A program made the translations under genes and the position numbers. The notes below the pieces were generated by a model. It ran no database searches, had not been told where the DNA came from, and saw only the letters and a list, made by a program, of their open reading frames with translations. A stretch of 64,000 nucleotides of DNA from Emmonsiellopsis sp. PD_33 (Eukaryota; Ascomycota; Eurotiomycetes; Onygenales; Ajellomycetaceae), in the NCBI GenBank assembly GCA_032988165.1, contig JANTQF010000150.1, positions 1-64,000 of the forward strand. Direction: 5' to 3'. Positions 31,917 through 43,931 of this stretch are shown here, one piece after another. Every line of letters begins with the position of its first letter. The first letter of the stretch is position 1.

Positions 31917-33110
31917 AGGGGTTGGGTTGGGTTGGAAGCTTATATATTATTTTATACCTTTTTATGGGATCTATTTTTGCAGGTCTTTTGCAGGTCTTTT
32001 TTTTCTATTATGTGGGGTGGTCTAAACTACGGAAAGGTGGAAAGTTTCAGCGGGCGTTGTCCTCAATCATCCTAATTTTCATTTTCTCCTTTTGGGCTTG
32101 ACATGTATGTACAACTAGCTAAAGATTTCTTGCCTACGGGCATCTAATATGATATTCAAGCATCCCCGAAATTAGAGCTTCATTTGGATTATATTGACTA
32201 TGCAGTGTGTTAGACGTTAGCAGATAGTAGTTACGCAATGGAGGTTATTACTGACTCCTGAGCTGGATAGAAATTCAATGTAGTGTCGAAATCCATGCGA
32301 GCAGCTAAAGCATATACAGTGGCAGTATAAAAATGAAAAACATACCAATTAAACAATCCCAGCAACCAAACGAAAATGCAAATAGTGATATATCAATGAG
32401 AAATAAAATAAAATTATATATAACCTCCACCTTCTACCTAACCTACCCACATCAAAACCGTACCCTATTTATTCATCACGCAAAAGCAGAAAACATCAGA
32501 GGTCAAAAAGGGTAAAAGCAGAGGGGCATAAAAAAACAGATAAAAAACGGCACCGCACCACAAAGCGATGGAGAAACAACTCATAAAAACGGATCAGATC
32601 AGGCAAAAAAAGGCAGACAGAAAAATAACAGGGTGATAAAAGAAAGCCAGAACAAAGCAAAAACAAAAAGAATTGCACCAATGATTTCTCACAAGGCCGT
32701 ACATGATGAAATAGTAATAGATAAGACAGATCCATGTCGCATGCATAACAAAAGCATAAGACAAGAAAAACAAAAATTCAGTCCCATTCAGCCCAAATTC
32801 CAAAAGCATAAAACAAAAACAAACCCCCTCAGAAGAAAGAAGAAAAAACAAGACAGGTAAGGTACGTCAATGATGTTTGGTAGGTCAGGTTAGAAAAGGA
32901 AAAAGCATATATTGAATAAAAAAATCAACATGCACCCCATAGCCCCAGGTTAAAGGTTAATGCTGGTCTTATTATTTCTCAAGGAGTAAAAAAAATATTT
33001 GCTCCACGTAGGCCCATATCGCGAACATAACTTCCTGTCCACACATATTATGACAATCATTCTCGGAAGCTTGGCATTATTTTTCCGTAATTTGCCCGTT
33101 GCATAGAAGT
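31917..33110. other. intergenic, convergent gene ends, A-rich
   Basis: About 1.2 kb between PRP22 (+) and the 4E-T-like gene (-). The segment 32320-32860 is strongly A-rich on the + strand, giving Lys-rich or (on the other strand) Phe-rich chance frames. I see no gene, repeat ends or RNA structure that I can support. Confidence 0.5.
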
Positions 33111-35713
33111 TTAGCGGTATGGACCAGGACCCATCATTCCTGCACTGTTCCTGGCCATATTAACCTCGCTATGTCCGCCGCTAGGCGGGCCAAACATGTC
33201 AAGCGACTGTCTCGACATTGGTTGGGGAGGTCCTTGGGGAGGAACACCGCCGTAATGACCTGAATTGCCATGAGGCATGTTCATCATCCCATCTGGGGTA
33301 TGTGGGATTGGTGGGAATGCAGATGGTGGTGGTGCGTTCATGCCCATATAACCCGGAGGCGGCATCATGCCAGGAGGAGGCCCTCCGAACGGAGATGGGC
33401 CACCGCCAACAGCATTGCGTTGGAATGGCTGGCGATCACTGGAAGGTGGCATCCCACCTTGGGCAGGCATTGGTGGGCCAGATGGAAAGTTCGGGTTCAT
33501 ATTTCGATTTGGCGGCTGCGACAGACCAGGGGGCAAAATGAACTGGTTAGGTCCAGGTTGCTGAGGTTGTTGGTTTGGCCATCCAGGGGGTTGAACTTGC
33601 TCAAACCCAGGTGGACGCTGAAGGCCCATTGGGGGTTGTCCAGGCCCGGGTGGCCGAACTCCTGGAGGGTTGGTGGGGGTCTGATTTGCCTGACTGGGCC
33701 CTGGGAAGCCCATATCGTCAAAATAGCCCATAGGAGGACCATTGGTAGGTCTACGGCGAAGCTGGTCGCGAGGATCCTGTGGTTCAGGTCCGTGCATATT
33801 TGCAATGGCGGGATCACCGAGGTAGACGTGAGGTTTCTGCTTCTGCATTCCCTGAGCTCCACCACGAACGTCAGGCATGTTGATAATGCCAGGGGATTGC
33901 AAGGGAGGGGCACGAGGCTGAGCATTGCCCTGGGGCTGATTTGATGTAGAAATTTTCGATTGTTGCATGAGTCTAAGTAGAAAATCGGTATCCCGGCTTG
34001 GTCCTGGTGCTGGTTGTGATATAGGTGCCGGTGCCTCTTGTTTCGGGGGCTTCTGGGCGAAGAGAGCTTCCAGCCCTGGAGGTGGGCGGTCCCGAGGGGA
34101 ATTTAACGGAGCATATTCTTGTCGATTGAACGATTCGCGCACCGGGGAGGACATGTTTGATGATTTCATATAATCGGGTTGTGGGGGCGGGCCCTGAGGT
34201 GGCTGTTGTTGCATGGAGCCGTCGACTTGGGGTGTTGTATTCCTAGACTTATTTCCACCAAGCATTTGCAAAATGCGCTGGAATCCTTCCTGGTCTGCAT
34301 CTGTGGAGGCAGGACGTAGAGGTTCAGTGTGAATAATAGTCTGAGGCTCTGGTTCCCGATTAGGAAGTGTTTCCACTGGTGAATTGAAAATGCCAGCAAA
34401 CCTTGAGGCCTTGGCTGATCGAGTTGGGGGGGCCTCCATTTTCACCTGGGTGTCTACAGGGTTCTCGGGAGCTTGGGGTTGCTTATTCTCGCCGCCCCAT
34501 AGACCGAAAAATTTATCCAGCCCAGCGTCCATGAGGTGCGGATCCAAGGCGCCAAGCACTTCGCCATCAGGCCGTCTGGCCGTTTCCTTTGGTTTGGGTT
34601 CCGCAGGGATAGGCTCTGGAGCGGCCTCCTTCTTCTCCTCTTGGGCTGCTTGCGCACCGGCTTTCATACGCTCTTTCCAACGCTGGAAGTCTGCCTGGGT
34701 ATGCGCTTCTCTTGTCACCTCCCGGTCAGTCGAGTCCATCCATTCGGGGTCCTGTTCATGCTTCGCATGTCGATTCCAGTCTCTATCTGCGCCATGTGCA
34801 TTACGACGCCATTCCCGATGTCTCACGGGGGTCTTCTCCTCCTCGACCTCCCCTGAGTCTTGTGTCTCGCCTTCACGGAACCAACTGGCATGTTTGCCTC
34901 TGGGCTGTCCGTCCCTATGTGGGGGATATCGGCCCTGATCCTTGTCCCGAGGAGTGCGGTCATGGGCATGTTCTTGTTGATCTCGGTGGTCCCGCATGTC
35001 CCACCGCTCTGAATCTCCATTGCGCTTCGGTCTGCGGTCGCCATCTTCTTGGCCAAAGGTCCGGCGGGGTCTTCCACTCGACCAGTCTTCTCTATCATCT
35101 CGACCGGTACGACGTCCATTAACTAGGGGCGGTTTCGTATCCCTTCTATCGTTATCTCTCTCTCCAAACTCCCGATCCTTGAAGAATTTTTCACGGAAGT
35201 TGTATTTATCATGTTTCTGCTCATCTGTGTCATTGACCTTCGTAGCGGAGCGATCGGTAGCATCGAATGACTTGCCAAAGGCACGAGAAGCGGAAGCAAA
35301 AGAAGTTTTGGGAGGACCTAAAACAATATCTTCTAAAAGTCACAAAAACACACCACAGGTTAGCCAAAGTGTCCTCGAACTTGATAGGTCAGGGCAAACC
35401 CAGAAACGCACCTGAATTGGATGTTCGCGAAATATGGCGAGCTTCAAAAAGACTCGATCGTCTATTTGGAGTCTCTTGTTGGGATGTTTGTTCTCGAGTA
35501 TTGGGGGTTTTCTTCTGCACAGGCGGGTCTGGGGGCGGTCTAGGAGTTCGAGGAGAAGATTGTCAATAAGAGCAACCACCAGGATGAAATTCAATTGAGC
35601 ACTAAGCAAACATACCCCATCCATTCTTCTATAGGCGGGAGATTATCTGGTTTTACTACCAGAGGGGATTCGCGAAGCTGCAATAGCTCCGAGGGCTGGT
35701 ACCGTCGAGCCAT
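33111..35713 (-). CDS. 4E-T-like eIF4E-binding protein, intrinsically disordered
   Basis: Three exons, 35713-35616, 35539-35412 and 35332-33111, give 815 residues. The N-terminus MARRYQPSELLQLRES contains the canonical eIF4E-binding motif Y-x4-L-phi (Tyr5, Leu10, Leu11), as in the 4E-T/Cup family, so a role in translational repression or mRNA decay granules is likely. Conserved FREKFFKDREFGERD-type charged stretches follow. A DPEWMD motif lies in the middle, with ADFQRWKERMKA and MDAGLDKFFGLW after it. The C-terminal 350 residues are Pro/Gly/Gln/Met-rich with low complexity and no folded domain. Both junctions keep this frame. The start is at the ATG five residues ahead of the motif's Tyr, which fits. 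The paralogue or orthologue name in yeasts is not clear to me. Confidence 0.82.
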
Positions 35714-36486
35714 GAGGAGGAGGCTATCGGGGAGTGCTGGGAGGAGAGGTGCTTCTCATGACCCCAGAGAGGGGGGATCAGAGATGAATAAACGGGCAGC
35801 AGCCAAATGGAAGGGTATAATTGCGAGTACTATGTCGTTTCGGTTTGGAATTAGAGGCGGTGGAGGAATGGGTGGGTGTGGATTGGTGCAAGGCGGGCTG
35901 GGGTCTTGAGGAGGTGAGGGAGCTGGGAGGAACCACGCGAGGAGCAACGGAGGGACGCAGTATCAGTCAGCGAATCAGCGGCGGGGTGGCAACAGGATAT
36001 CAAGTCGAGCAGCAAGCGTGGTGGTATCGGCAGACGCAACGAGATCGAAAGCAGAGGGGGGTTGGGGGGGGTTGTTCGGGGTGTTGAGGGTTGTGAGGTT
36101 GACGGAGGTCTGGTCTGGAGGCGAGTTGACGTTGAGTTTTTTTTTGCCTGCCCAAAAAGGCAAGTCCCTCACCTCGCCAGCGCAGGAGGCTCAACCACCA
36201 CAACAGCTGGACTCCGACGACAACATGGGATTAGGGGGGGTTTATATTATACAGAGATTGAATATTTGATTATTTCACTGTGAGGTGATATGGAAAGCAC
36301 AAACATGTCCAGTTTTGCGGCATTTGCCCTTCTACCAAGAGCGCCCACACCGCAATCTATACATATATTCAGTCCCAGCTATAGAAACACACCGCGCAAT
36401 ATAAAACCCATTCCCTGCGTGTTCAGTGAATAGACTGCATTCCTGCGGAACATATATTCCATTCGCAGCCATTCCACATCCTTTCT
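35714..36486. other. intergenic: promoter of 4E-T-like gene and URB1 3' end
   Basis: A 773-bp stretch between two minus-strand genes. G-rich frames on the + strand (35821-36087, 36062-36283) look like composition effects. No further gene. Confidence 0.45.
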
Positions 36487-39400
36487 CTACCCAGAAATCC
36501 GAGTGACAACCTGTGGTAAAGCAGATCCGCTCCACTTGTCAATCCACTCATGATCGCACTTCTTGTACATCTCGCTCGCAAGTCCCCGGAGAATGCCTCC
36601 CTGGCTATCCTGAGCAGATAGCTGGCTCTGTACCCAGCTAATCGCGCCCGACCGTGTTAGCAGAGTGGTGCTTCCGTCAACCTCGCAGGCCCTATACATC
36701 AAGTGGAGTACCATCTTCCTCAATGGCTCCGTCAGGCCAGGCGAGTTATAAAGGGAGAGAACTCGCTCGAAGACGTTGGCTCGGCGGTAGAGGTCCATAT
36801 CCTAACTATAGTCAATATATGTTGTCAACATCAAAATATTAACAGGATGGTGACTTACATTTTTCGAGCGGAGTCCGTTAATAAACAACCCCAGCAACCA
36901 AGAAACCTCCTCGTGATGGCTATCATCATACTCCGCCTCATGAAGCAAGATCTTATCGATCCAGTAAGACGGGAGCTTGCCAACCTCCCATCTAGGCCCT
37001 TTGTTCAAAAACTTATTCACCTTCCCATACAGCTTGTGAAGGGGGTCGGTCAACACAACCACCATGCGAGCAGCAAGTTCGCCAGCAAGGTATGGCAGAG
37101 GTGTCTCGAACCCAATCTCCTTGGCGGTTTCTAGAACCTCGCCGGCCACGACATAAAGCGACTGACGATCCTCGTGGGTGGATTCTTGGATCTTGGCCAT
37201 AAAGCGAGATATGGCACTGGTGGCTTGTCTTCGTACTTCCTCATATTGTGAACACAAGCAGAGCATCAATTCACCAATGTGCCCTTGCTCTAAAGCAAGT
37301 TCAATCTCCTCTCGCTCCCAACGATTCAGAGCTGGGTGGGATTCACCCTCGACAGGTAAAGTGCCAAACAACTGCTCAAGATCCACATGGGTCTTGGTGC
37401 TTGAAGCCGCAGGTTTCGAATCGTCAGCATCGGTCATTACAACATCACCGCCCGCGATATCGCCAGTAACGCCAGTATTCTTGAAAGCCTTTTTCAAAGC
37501 CGACCGTGCCTTTTTGTTTTCCGTAGCGTCACTGACTGTATCACGGACAGCTTTTAACCCTGTCTCGTCTTCGCCAGCCGCATTCAACGATCCGAGCAAC
37601 CTAGCTATCCACCCAGCAATTATCGTTCCCTTGTCTGAATGGCCAGCTTTGACGACGAATGGCCACTGCTCGTTGATAACGGCAACGAGCAAACTCAAAT
37701 TTTGCTCCCTTCCATCCACCAAGGACTCGGCAAGATCTGAGTAAAGGACAGGCTTTTTGACCAGTCTCGTAACGCAGTTATCAAGGAAGGAGAGTTGGGT
37801 GGTGAGGACAGCGTTATCAGAGGCGTCAACGCTTGATAGCAGTGCGTTGAACGAGGACTGCTTCTGGACAACGGAATTCTGGACCAACACGTCCTGGACG
37901 AGTGCCTTTATGTCCTCGAGAGGAGCGTTGTCGTTGCTTTGGGTGAGGACTTTGAAAACGGATATTATTGCGGAAAATTCCAATGATTCTAAAAAGAGTT
38001 ATTCAGTCGAGCTCTCATAATGTATCGATCGAGAGGGAAATATGCAGATATGTCTCACCTGGCTTCTGCCACCACCGCATAGTTGGCGATTGCTGAGCAA
38101 TAACCAGCAAATGCTGCAATTGGCTAAATAACAGCTCCCTATTCTCCGACTCAGGCTCCTTATCATTCTCATTAAGTTGCTTCAAAACATCAACAAGCGT
38201 CAAAGATATGTCGAATTTCTCCTCCAGCGCAACAGTAGGAATAACCTCGTAAAACATTGCAAGTAATTCGAGCACCGCATCTTGCTGCTGAATGTTATCA
38301 TTTGCCGTATTTCGAAAGAGGAGAATAATATCTTTCATCGAAGGAGACCGCTGGCAAAACTCATCGATCAGTTTTGCAGATGATTGTGCCCATAGTTCTT
38401 GACCGCTATCTCTGTCCGCATGGAAGATCCTAAGAACACTGTGTAGCTTGCGGAGAGCTAACGTGATTATTCGAACTGCAAATAGTGTAATGACATCCGT
38501 ATTTTGGTTTAGGCATCTTGTCAACGTCTTCTGCGTTAGCGGTCGTGGGAGTATGCTTTCAATCACTACCGACACGGGAGGTGGAACAAGGGCCTGACTA
38601 CCCTTCCACCCACAGTTTGCAGGGACTGGGAGTTGGATGGTGGAAAAGAGAAATGCAGACTCCCCCAGCCAGCTTGGCGTCGGTTTGGGATCCGACGTGA
38701 ACATTGTCCGCTTCGAGAAGAAATCAAACACGAGCTCCGGTGCTGCTCGAAAGATCTTCAGCAGCAGTTCCATCTGTAAAGTATCGGAATCGGGACGGAG
38801 GAACTGGACTAGGGTCGCTAGGTTTCCGTTTCGAACGGGGACGGATTCCTTATACTTGTCAAAGTGGATGGGAGAGTCGAGGCCCAGTGGAATCGCGCCC
38901 TCATCGCTCGGGGGCAAGATATCCGGATTGCTGCCGGTAGGATACCACCCAGTTTCGGGAAGTAGCACACCTTTCTCCGAATTCGTGCAAACAGCCAACA
39001 TAAATTTATGGATTTCATTCGAAACAGACTCCCCATTAACCGCCGGCTCCTCAGATTCCTTCTCAAATCCATACAGCGTAACCAACCGCTCAAGATTCCA
39101 CCGATTCAAAAACCGACTCTTAGCGATACGTGAAAGGGAAGCGTCACTGGCAATATGCTTATCCAATGTCCGAATAATGTCGATAACAATATCTCTCGAA
39201 TCTCTGCGAATATCTTCTAGGAACGCTCGGATCAGTTTCCCCTGGCCAATAAGCTCCTCCTTCGCGGCGGCATTTTGGAATTTCAAATTGGCAAGCACAT
39301 AGCGTTGCGCATTTCGTCGAAGGGTTGGTTTCTGGCGGTCTTCTGCATCTCCTCCGTTGGCGGGAGTTTTCCGCACACTGAGAAAAACATCAAGTCGTTT

Positions 39401-40078
39401 GAGAGTAATTTCTCGTCTCCCATACAGGATGCGCGCAACCGCACCCCCATCGAAGCTCACAACCTCCGTAAGCAGCCGGAGGCATGGCGAGATCAAATGC
39501 TCTTTAGCCTTACTAGCCGTAAATCCACGATTGAACAACTTAAGCTGTTCCTTCAGCAGCAAAAATTTGCACAGGACCAGACCAAAATCTCTAAACTCTA
39601 GCTGGCTGGAGACCGTCTTGAGGAAAAGCGCAAACACGGAGGGGATTAGCGAGAGGAGAGACTCTTGGTTTTCGCTCTCTGCGAAATTCCACGTCTGGAT
39701 TAGATCATGGAAACATGAAGCTTGGGATTCATCGCCTCCGTTCACAAGCTGAGAGTCGCAGTAGGCTTTGAGAATGCGGAGTTTTTTCGCCTTCTCGTTT
39801 TCCTTCTCTACCTCGTTGATCGAGGTGAGGAAGTCTTTGAAGTATCGAACACCTATATTTATAAATCAGCCATCGCTTCTCAGATTCGGTGACAAAAAAA
39901 ATCATGCGGTCCACATACCCTGCTTGACATCCTGCGATGCGCTTTGCTGGAATGCCAGCAGGTTGCGCAGCTGTGTGTGGGAGGTGATTGTCACAGCAGG
40001 CGGCTGTGGGGCGGACGACGAGTCATCATGAATCTTCCTCCTCTTCGCTCTCGAATTGTCTTCTTGAAAATGCGACAT
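36487..40078 (-). CDS. URB1: ribosome biogenesis protein Urb1/Npa1
   Basis: Four exons, 40078-39919, 39852-38059, 37988-36859 and 36801-36487, give 1132 residues. Urb1 (Npa1) is a nucleolar scaffold of early pre-60S particles, built of helical repeats. The N-terminal part, GVRYFKDFLTSINEVEKEN followed by KKLRILKAYCDSQ, and RRNAQRYVLANLKFQNAAAKEEL belong to the Npa1 N-terminal domain. The C-terminal exons hold the Urb1 C-terminal helices. The first exon has a basic patch KRRKIH, a possible nuclear signal. The protein is shorter than the roughly 1760-residue yeast form, which is common in filamentous fungi as far as I recall. The minus-strand promoter has a CCAAT box about 90 bp upstream (40171-40167). 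It lies next to another nucleolar gene, ESF1. Confidence 0.85.
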
Positions 40079-40166
40079 CTTTGCCGTGCCGTTGTCTTCG
40101 TGGTTGGAGATAGAAATTGTTGGTTTTTCTTGAGGTTTGATATATAAATTTTCACGGCGCGCTGTG

Positions 40167-40171
40167 ATTGG
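40167..40171 (-). promoter_or_regulatory. CCAAT box upstream of URB1
   Basis: Read on the minus strand, CCAAT lies about 90 bp before the URB1 ATG, a normal place for the fungal CCAAT-binding complex. Function inferred from position. Confidence 0.35.
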
Positions 40172-40382
40172 TCGCTTGGCAACATCGCCAGAACATCAGC
40201 AACTGAACCATACACGCTCTCCAATATGTCCAAGTTATTAATATTAGGCGACGGGAAATAATATCTAATGATAATGGTTGAGATATATAGATCCGGTTCA
40301 TTTTACAACCCAAATTCACGAGTTTTGTTTTTCCCTCTTTAGAGCAATTCTTTGGCCATCAACACATTTCACAAATTGCATA

Positions 40383-40516
40383 ACCGGGCCCTTAAGATTA
40401 CATCAGCGTAGCTGCTTCACCTTCGGACGGACCCTCGCATACGAGGGTCTGCCAGCTCAACGAAAACCGCCATCTCAACGCAAAATTTCACCTTTAAAAT
40501 GGAATAACTCCCCAAT
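40383..40516 (+). repeat. left terminal inverted repeat
   Basis: About 134 bp pairing with 40788-40924. It is the less mutated arm: it keeps CpG-containing versions of sites that are TpG or CpA in the other arm. Confidence 0.75.
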
Positions 40517-40787
40517 AGAGATAGAATCAAGAGATCTAAGTTAATTATGACCTAATCTATTCAATTCTATAATCTCCCAGTAAATCTGGTAATATCTACA
40601 CTAATCCTTCAGTCTCAGTGGGTTGTTAAAGTTCAGGAGTTCTAGTTATCATGCTGGTCTCATAGATAGAAATAAGAAATCTCATATCTCCCTGAGAAAA
40701 CCATTAAATTTAATTTTTGCAGTTGGTAATTAAAGCTAGAAATTCAGAGATTTAATTCTCCATTAAAATATATAAGGAAGTTGTTGC

Positions 40788-40924
40788 ATTGGGGAGTTAT
40801 TCAATATTAAAGGTGAAATTTTACATTGAGATGGCGGTTTTCGTTGAGCTGGCGGACCCTTGTATGTGAGGGTCCATCCAAAGATGGAGGAAAAGCGTAG
40901 CTGACGTAAGCTTAAGGGCCCGGT
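40788..40924 (-). repeat. right terminal inverted repeat
   Basis: About 137 bp, reverse complement of 40383-40516, with several transitions and a few small insertions near the outer third. Confidence 0.75.
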
Positions 40925-41088
40925 TAGACTCCATATATATTTCAGCAACGGTTCCGCCATCAGAAGTAAAAATGCTTCAATTGCATACATCTATCATACA
41001 AAACAAAAATCCATATCAACCCGTCTTAATACGCCATACAAGAAGCAAAAAAGCCCATTTTTATTACCGAGTCATCACCCAAAGGGAT

Positions 41089-43375
41089 CTACCTAATCCT
41101 CTTAGTCTTCCCCTTAACCCTCTCCACCAACTTATTCAAATCCTCCCCATCCGCCACACTCTCTACAGGGCCGGGACCAGCACTACCGGACCGGCCCTTC
41201 TTCCTCTTCTTCTCCGGCGCCACCAGATCCCGGTCAGGGACAGTATCGTCCTTATTCCTCCGCCGTTTCCTTCCTTCATCCAGCAACGCCTTCATGCCCG
41301 CTGTCGCCTTGAACCGCGGATTCGAAGGATCAATGGCAAACTCATGATTCTCCCACAGACGCTGGAATCGAGAATCCTGGACATCCATTTTGAAATCGTC
41401 TTGTTGCACCGGCTCAGCGTCAGCAGCTTTCTTGCCCTTTTTACCCTTACCGGCTTTCCGCGCGCGCTTCTCGGCCTTCTCAATTTCTTTCATATCGAAG
41501 TGTTTGACATTCGATGTTTTGTCGTCGACCATAAGAAGTTCAAGCTCAGCCCGTTTTGTAGCCGTTGCAGCCTCGTCGGCTTCTCGCTCCAGACGCTTCT
41601 TGCGCTTCTCTTCCTTGCGAAGAGCCGTGGTTGCGGCTGCATCGTGTTCTGGCGCTGTGAAGAATGGATCATCAAAGCCTAGGTCTTCTTTCTCCTCCTT
41701 CGAGGCACTCTTGTCTCCCTCACCGCCGTCTTCGGATAACGTCTCGCCATTTCTAGCAGCCAACATTTTCGCCTTCCGTCTCGCTTTGCGTTCTTTTTCT
41801 TTCCGGATGTATTTTTCGGCTGTTGTTTCATCCTTTTCTGGCTCGTTCTGGAATACCTCTCCCTTAGATGGGCCAGACGAGAGGCCGGCGGAGAATGTGA
41901 TTTCCATATCTCCAACTGGCCCCTTGCTCTTGGATTTGGGGGTGGGTTTATCGCTGAGACCAAGCAGGGCACGCATTCTCTCCCTCGCAGCGTCCTTTTT
42001 GCTCAATTTGGCGGGAGCAGGGCCACCTTCATCCGGGTTTGTAGAATCGACCACCTCAACACCACCATCCTCGTCATCCTCGTCATCAGAGCTGTCGCTG
42101 CCCAGATATGCCTTGAGGTCATTTTCGTCAATCTCCTTTCTGCCACCCTTGAATGCTCTCGCTTGTGCTTCCTTTCGGCCTACATCATCCGCGTCCCAGG
42201 TGAGTTTGACCTTACTGTGTTGCAGCGCGTCGGTAACGAATTCGCTGGGTCTGTATCCATCGGGTATCCGTTCGCATTCGTCCCGAGGAGTATCGTCAGA
42301 GAAATCAGTTTCATCCGGGACGAATCTGAGATCGAAGAAGTTGGCACTGCTCATGTATTCCGTACCATCAACCGCATCGTAGATATGTTTGGCCACCTCT
42401 TTAGACGAACAGTTCAAAATGGCGTAGTAATACCGTAGACGTTCAAGTTGGTATCGTCGTAGATGTGCGGAATCGAACTCTTCACCCTGATCTTCTTTAA
42501 TGATGGACTGTTTGATCTTCTCATCTTCCTCCTCGTCCTCCTCCTCCTCATCACTCCCCTCCTCACTTTCATCCTCCTCATCCTTCTTCGCAAATATCTC
42601 CTTAGGCGGCCCCTCCATCTCCTCCCTCTCCATCCTCTCCCGCCCAAACTCGCTCGGGTACACAGAAACCTTCTTGATACTCCCTGCCGCAGGCAAAAAG
42701 CTCGAAAAGACCGCCATCAAATCCTCCGCCCGGATATTATCCCAATCAAGATTAACCACGGCAATTCTCCGACTAACCTCGCCCATAGGCACATCGCCCT
42801 GTTGCTTATCCGGAAACTGCATCTGCTCATCCTCATCTTCAACATCCTCCTCATCCTCCTCATCACTCGAACTCTCCTCCGACGAAGACGACGAAAACCC
42901 TCCATCCCTAGCAGGGTCATAGTCGCGCGTATCTGCCCTGCGCAATTCCTTCTCCACCACCTCGTCATCATCTACACTGATATTCCCTTCTTCTTCTTTC
43001 TCCTCCTCCTCCCCATCCTCAAGCCTATAGAACCTCTCAAGCTGCTTCTTCGTGTCATCCCTCTTCAACTTCCGCCCGTACCGGTCGACAGCAGCCGTTT
43101 TCGAAAACTCCTCATCGCGTAGCATGTGCGCGAAGCGCTTGTCGAGTTTGACATGGGTGTGGCGTTTGCTGGGGAGGCGGTAGCGGGGGTCATTTTGGAT
43201 GTTTGCGAAGCGGGGGTCGGCTGGGTTAGACAAGCATTATGAGTTAGTAAAGTGGGATTGCGATTGCGGAGGAATAATATGAGTCTGTCAGAGGCAGCAT
43301 ACTTATAACAGGGTCATTTCCGCCGCCGGACTTTGCCCGCTTGGGCTTCGCCTTCTTGTCTGATGGGGTGGGCAT
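41089..43375 (-). CDS. ESF1: pre-rRNA-processing protein Esf1
   Basis: Two exons, 43375-43303 and 43220-41089, give 734 residues. Esf1 is a nucleolar protein needed for 18S rRNA production in the small-subunit processome. The joined N-terminus MPTPSDKKAKPKRAKSG runs into DPRFANIQNDPRYRLPSKR and KLDKRFAHMLRDEEF, the Esf1 signature. It has long acidic stretches (for example DEEDEEDVEDEDEQ and later EEEDEEEDEK). A central domain of the RNA-binding Esf1 type follows (RIAVVNLDWDNIRAEDLMAVF). The C-terminus carries the NUC153-like motif (DSRFQRLWENHEFAIDPSNP) and a Lys/Arg-rich end. The 82-bp intron is phase 1 with a TCTAACCCAG acceptor. The protein is slightly longer than the yeast one (628). Confidence 0.93.
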
Positions 43376-43931
43376 TGTGGTGGATGGATGGTGATACGGT
43401 TTGTGAGCGGTTCTCAAAGGATTATTTGGGATTATCGCATGTTCGAGTCGAAATTGGCCTGAGATGTAGACTGGCCGAGCCCCACGTAAAGAAGATTGCT
43501 GGGGTTGGAATAATCTTGTTTGGCTGGACTCTGGAGATTTTGATGGGCGAACATTTTTAGTTTTTTTGATGCTTTGCTTGAGGTGGTCCGTGCACGGGGC
43601 AGCTCTGGCTTATGTTATCTCCGATCTCCGACACCCCTATGCAGTTTGCAGATACATAGTCTTGGTCTTGCAAAGATAGAATGGTGCGTTTTCATATTTA
43701 TTGCATTGCTGTAAAGTTTAGTGTTGAAAATGATATTGTGATTACTAAATACTCTATACACCCCCCCCGGTAAGGTCGATTTCTATATAGGTTGCTTCGT
43801 TTTGCCCCGCAAGTAAACGAAACAGAGAGGCATGAAGCCTGTGAGATAGGTTAATTCCCAATCTCAGCCCGAAAAGAGTCAAAAACACCACCCAGGTATC
43901 AATATAGACATATGTATATATATAAGTAAGC
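43376..43931. other. intergenic: ESF1 promoter and URK1 3' region
   Basis: A 556-bp stretch between two minus-strand genes, with a C-run of nine at about 43761-43769. The frame 43333-43560 overlaps the ESF1 start on the opposite strand and shows no domain. Confidence 0.45.

Larger units (their letters stand above)
40383..40924. mobile_element. non-autonomous inverted-repeat DNA transposon (MITE-like)
   Basis: The element has terminal inverted repeats of about 135 bp: left arm 40383-40516, right arm 40788-40924. The ends read ACCGGGCCC and, inverted, GGGCCCGGT. Each end is flanked by a TA dinucleotide (40381-40382 and 40925-40926), as expected for Tc1/mariner-type insertion. The 270-bp centre is AT-rich and encodes no transposase. 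Arms differ mainly by C-to-T or G-to-A changes, a decay pattern seen with RIP or CpG deamination. An alternative is a plain palindromic foldback with the TA inside the repeat. Confidence 0.75.
40079..41088. other. intergenic: URB1 promoter, inverted-repeat element, ESF1 3' end
   Basis: A 1-kb spacer between the URB1 start and the ESF1 stop, both minus strand. It includes a CCAAT box (40167-40171, minus-strand sense) and the 542-bp inverted-repeat element at 40383-40924. The element ends 165 bp from the ESF1 stop. Confidence 0.6.

Noticed and set aside
41390..42382. 330-codon + strand frame opposite ESF1
   Set aside because: Ser/Phe-rich mirror of acidic, Lys-rich ESF1 coding sequence.
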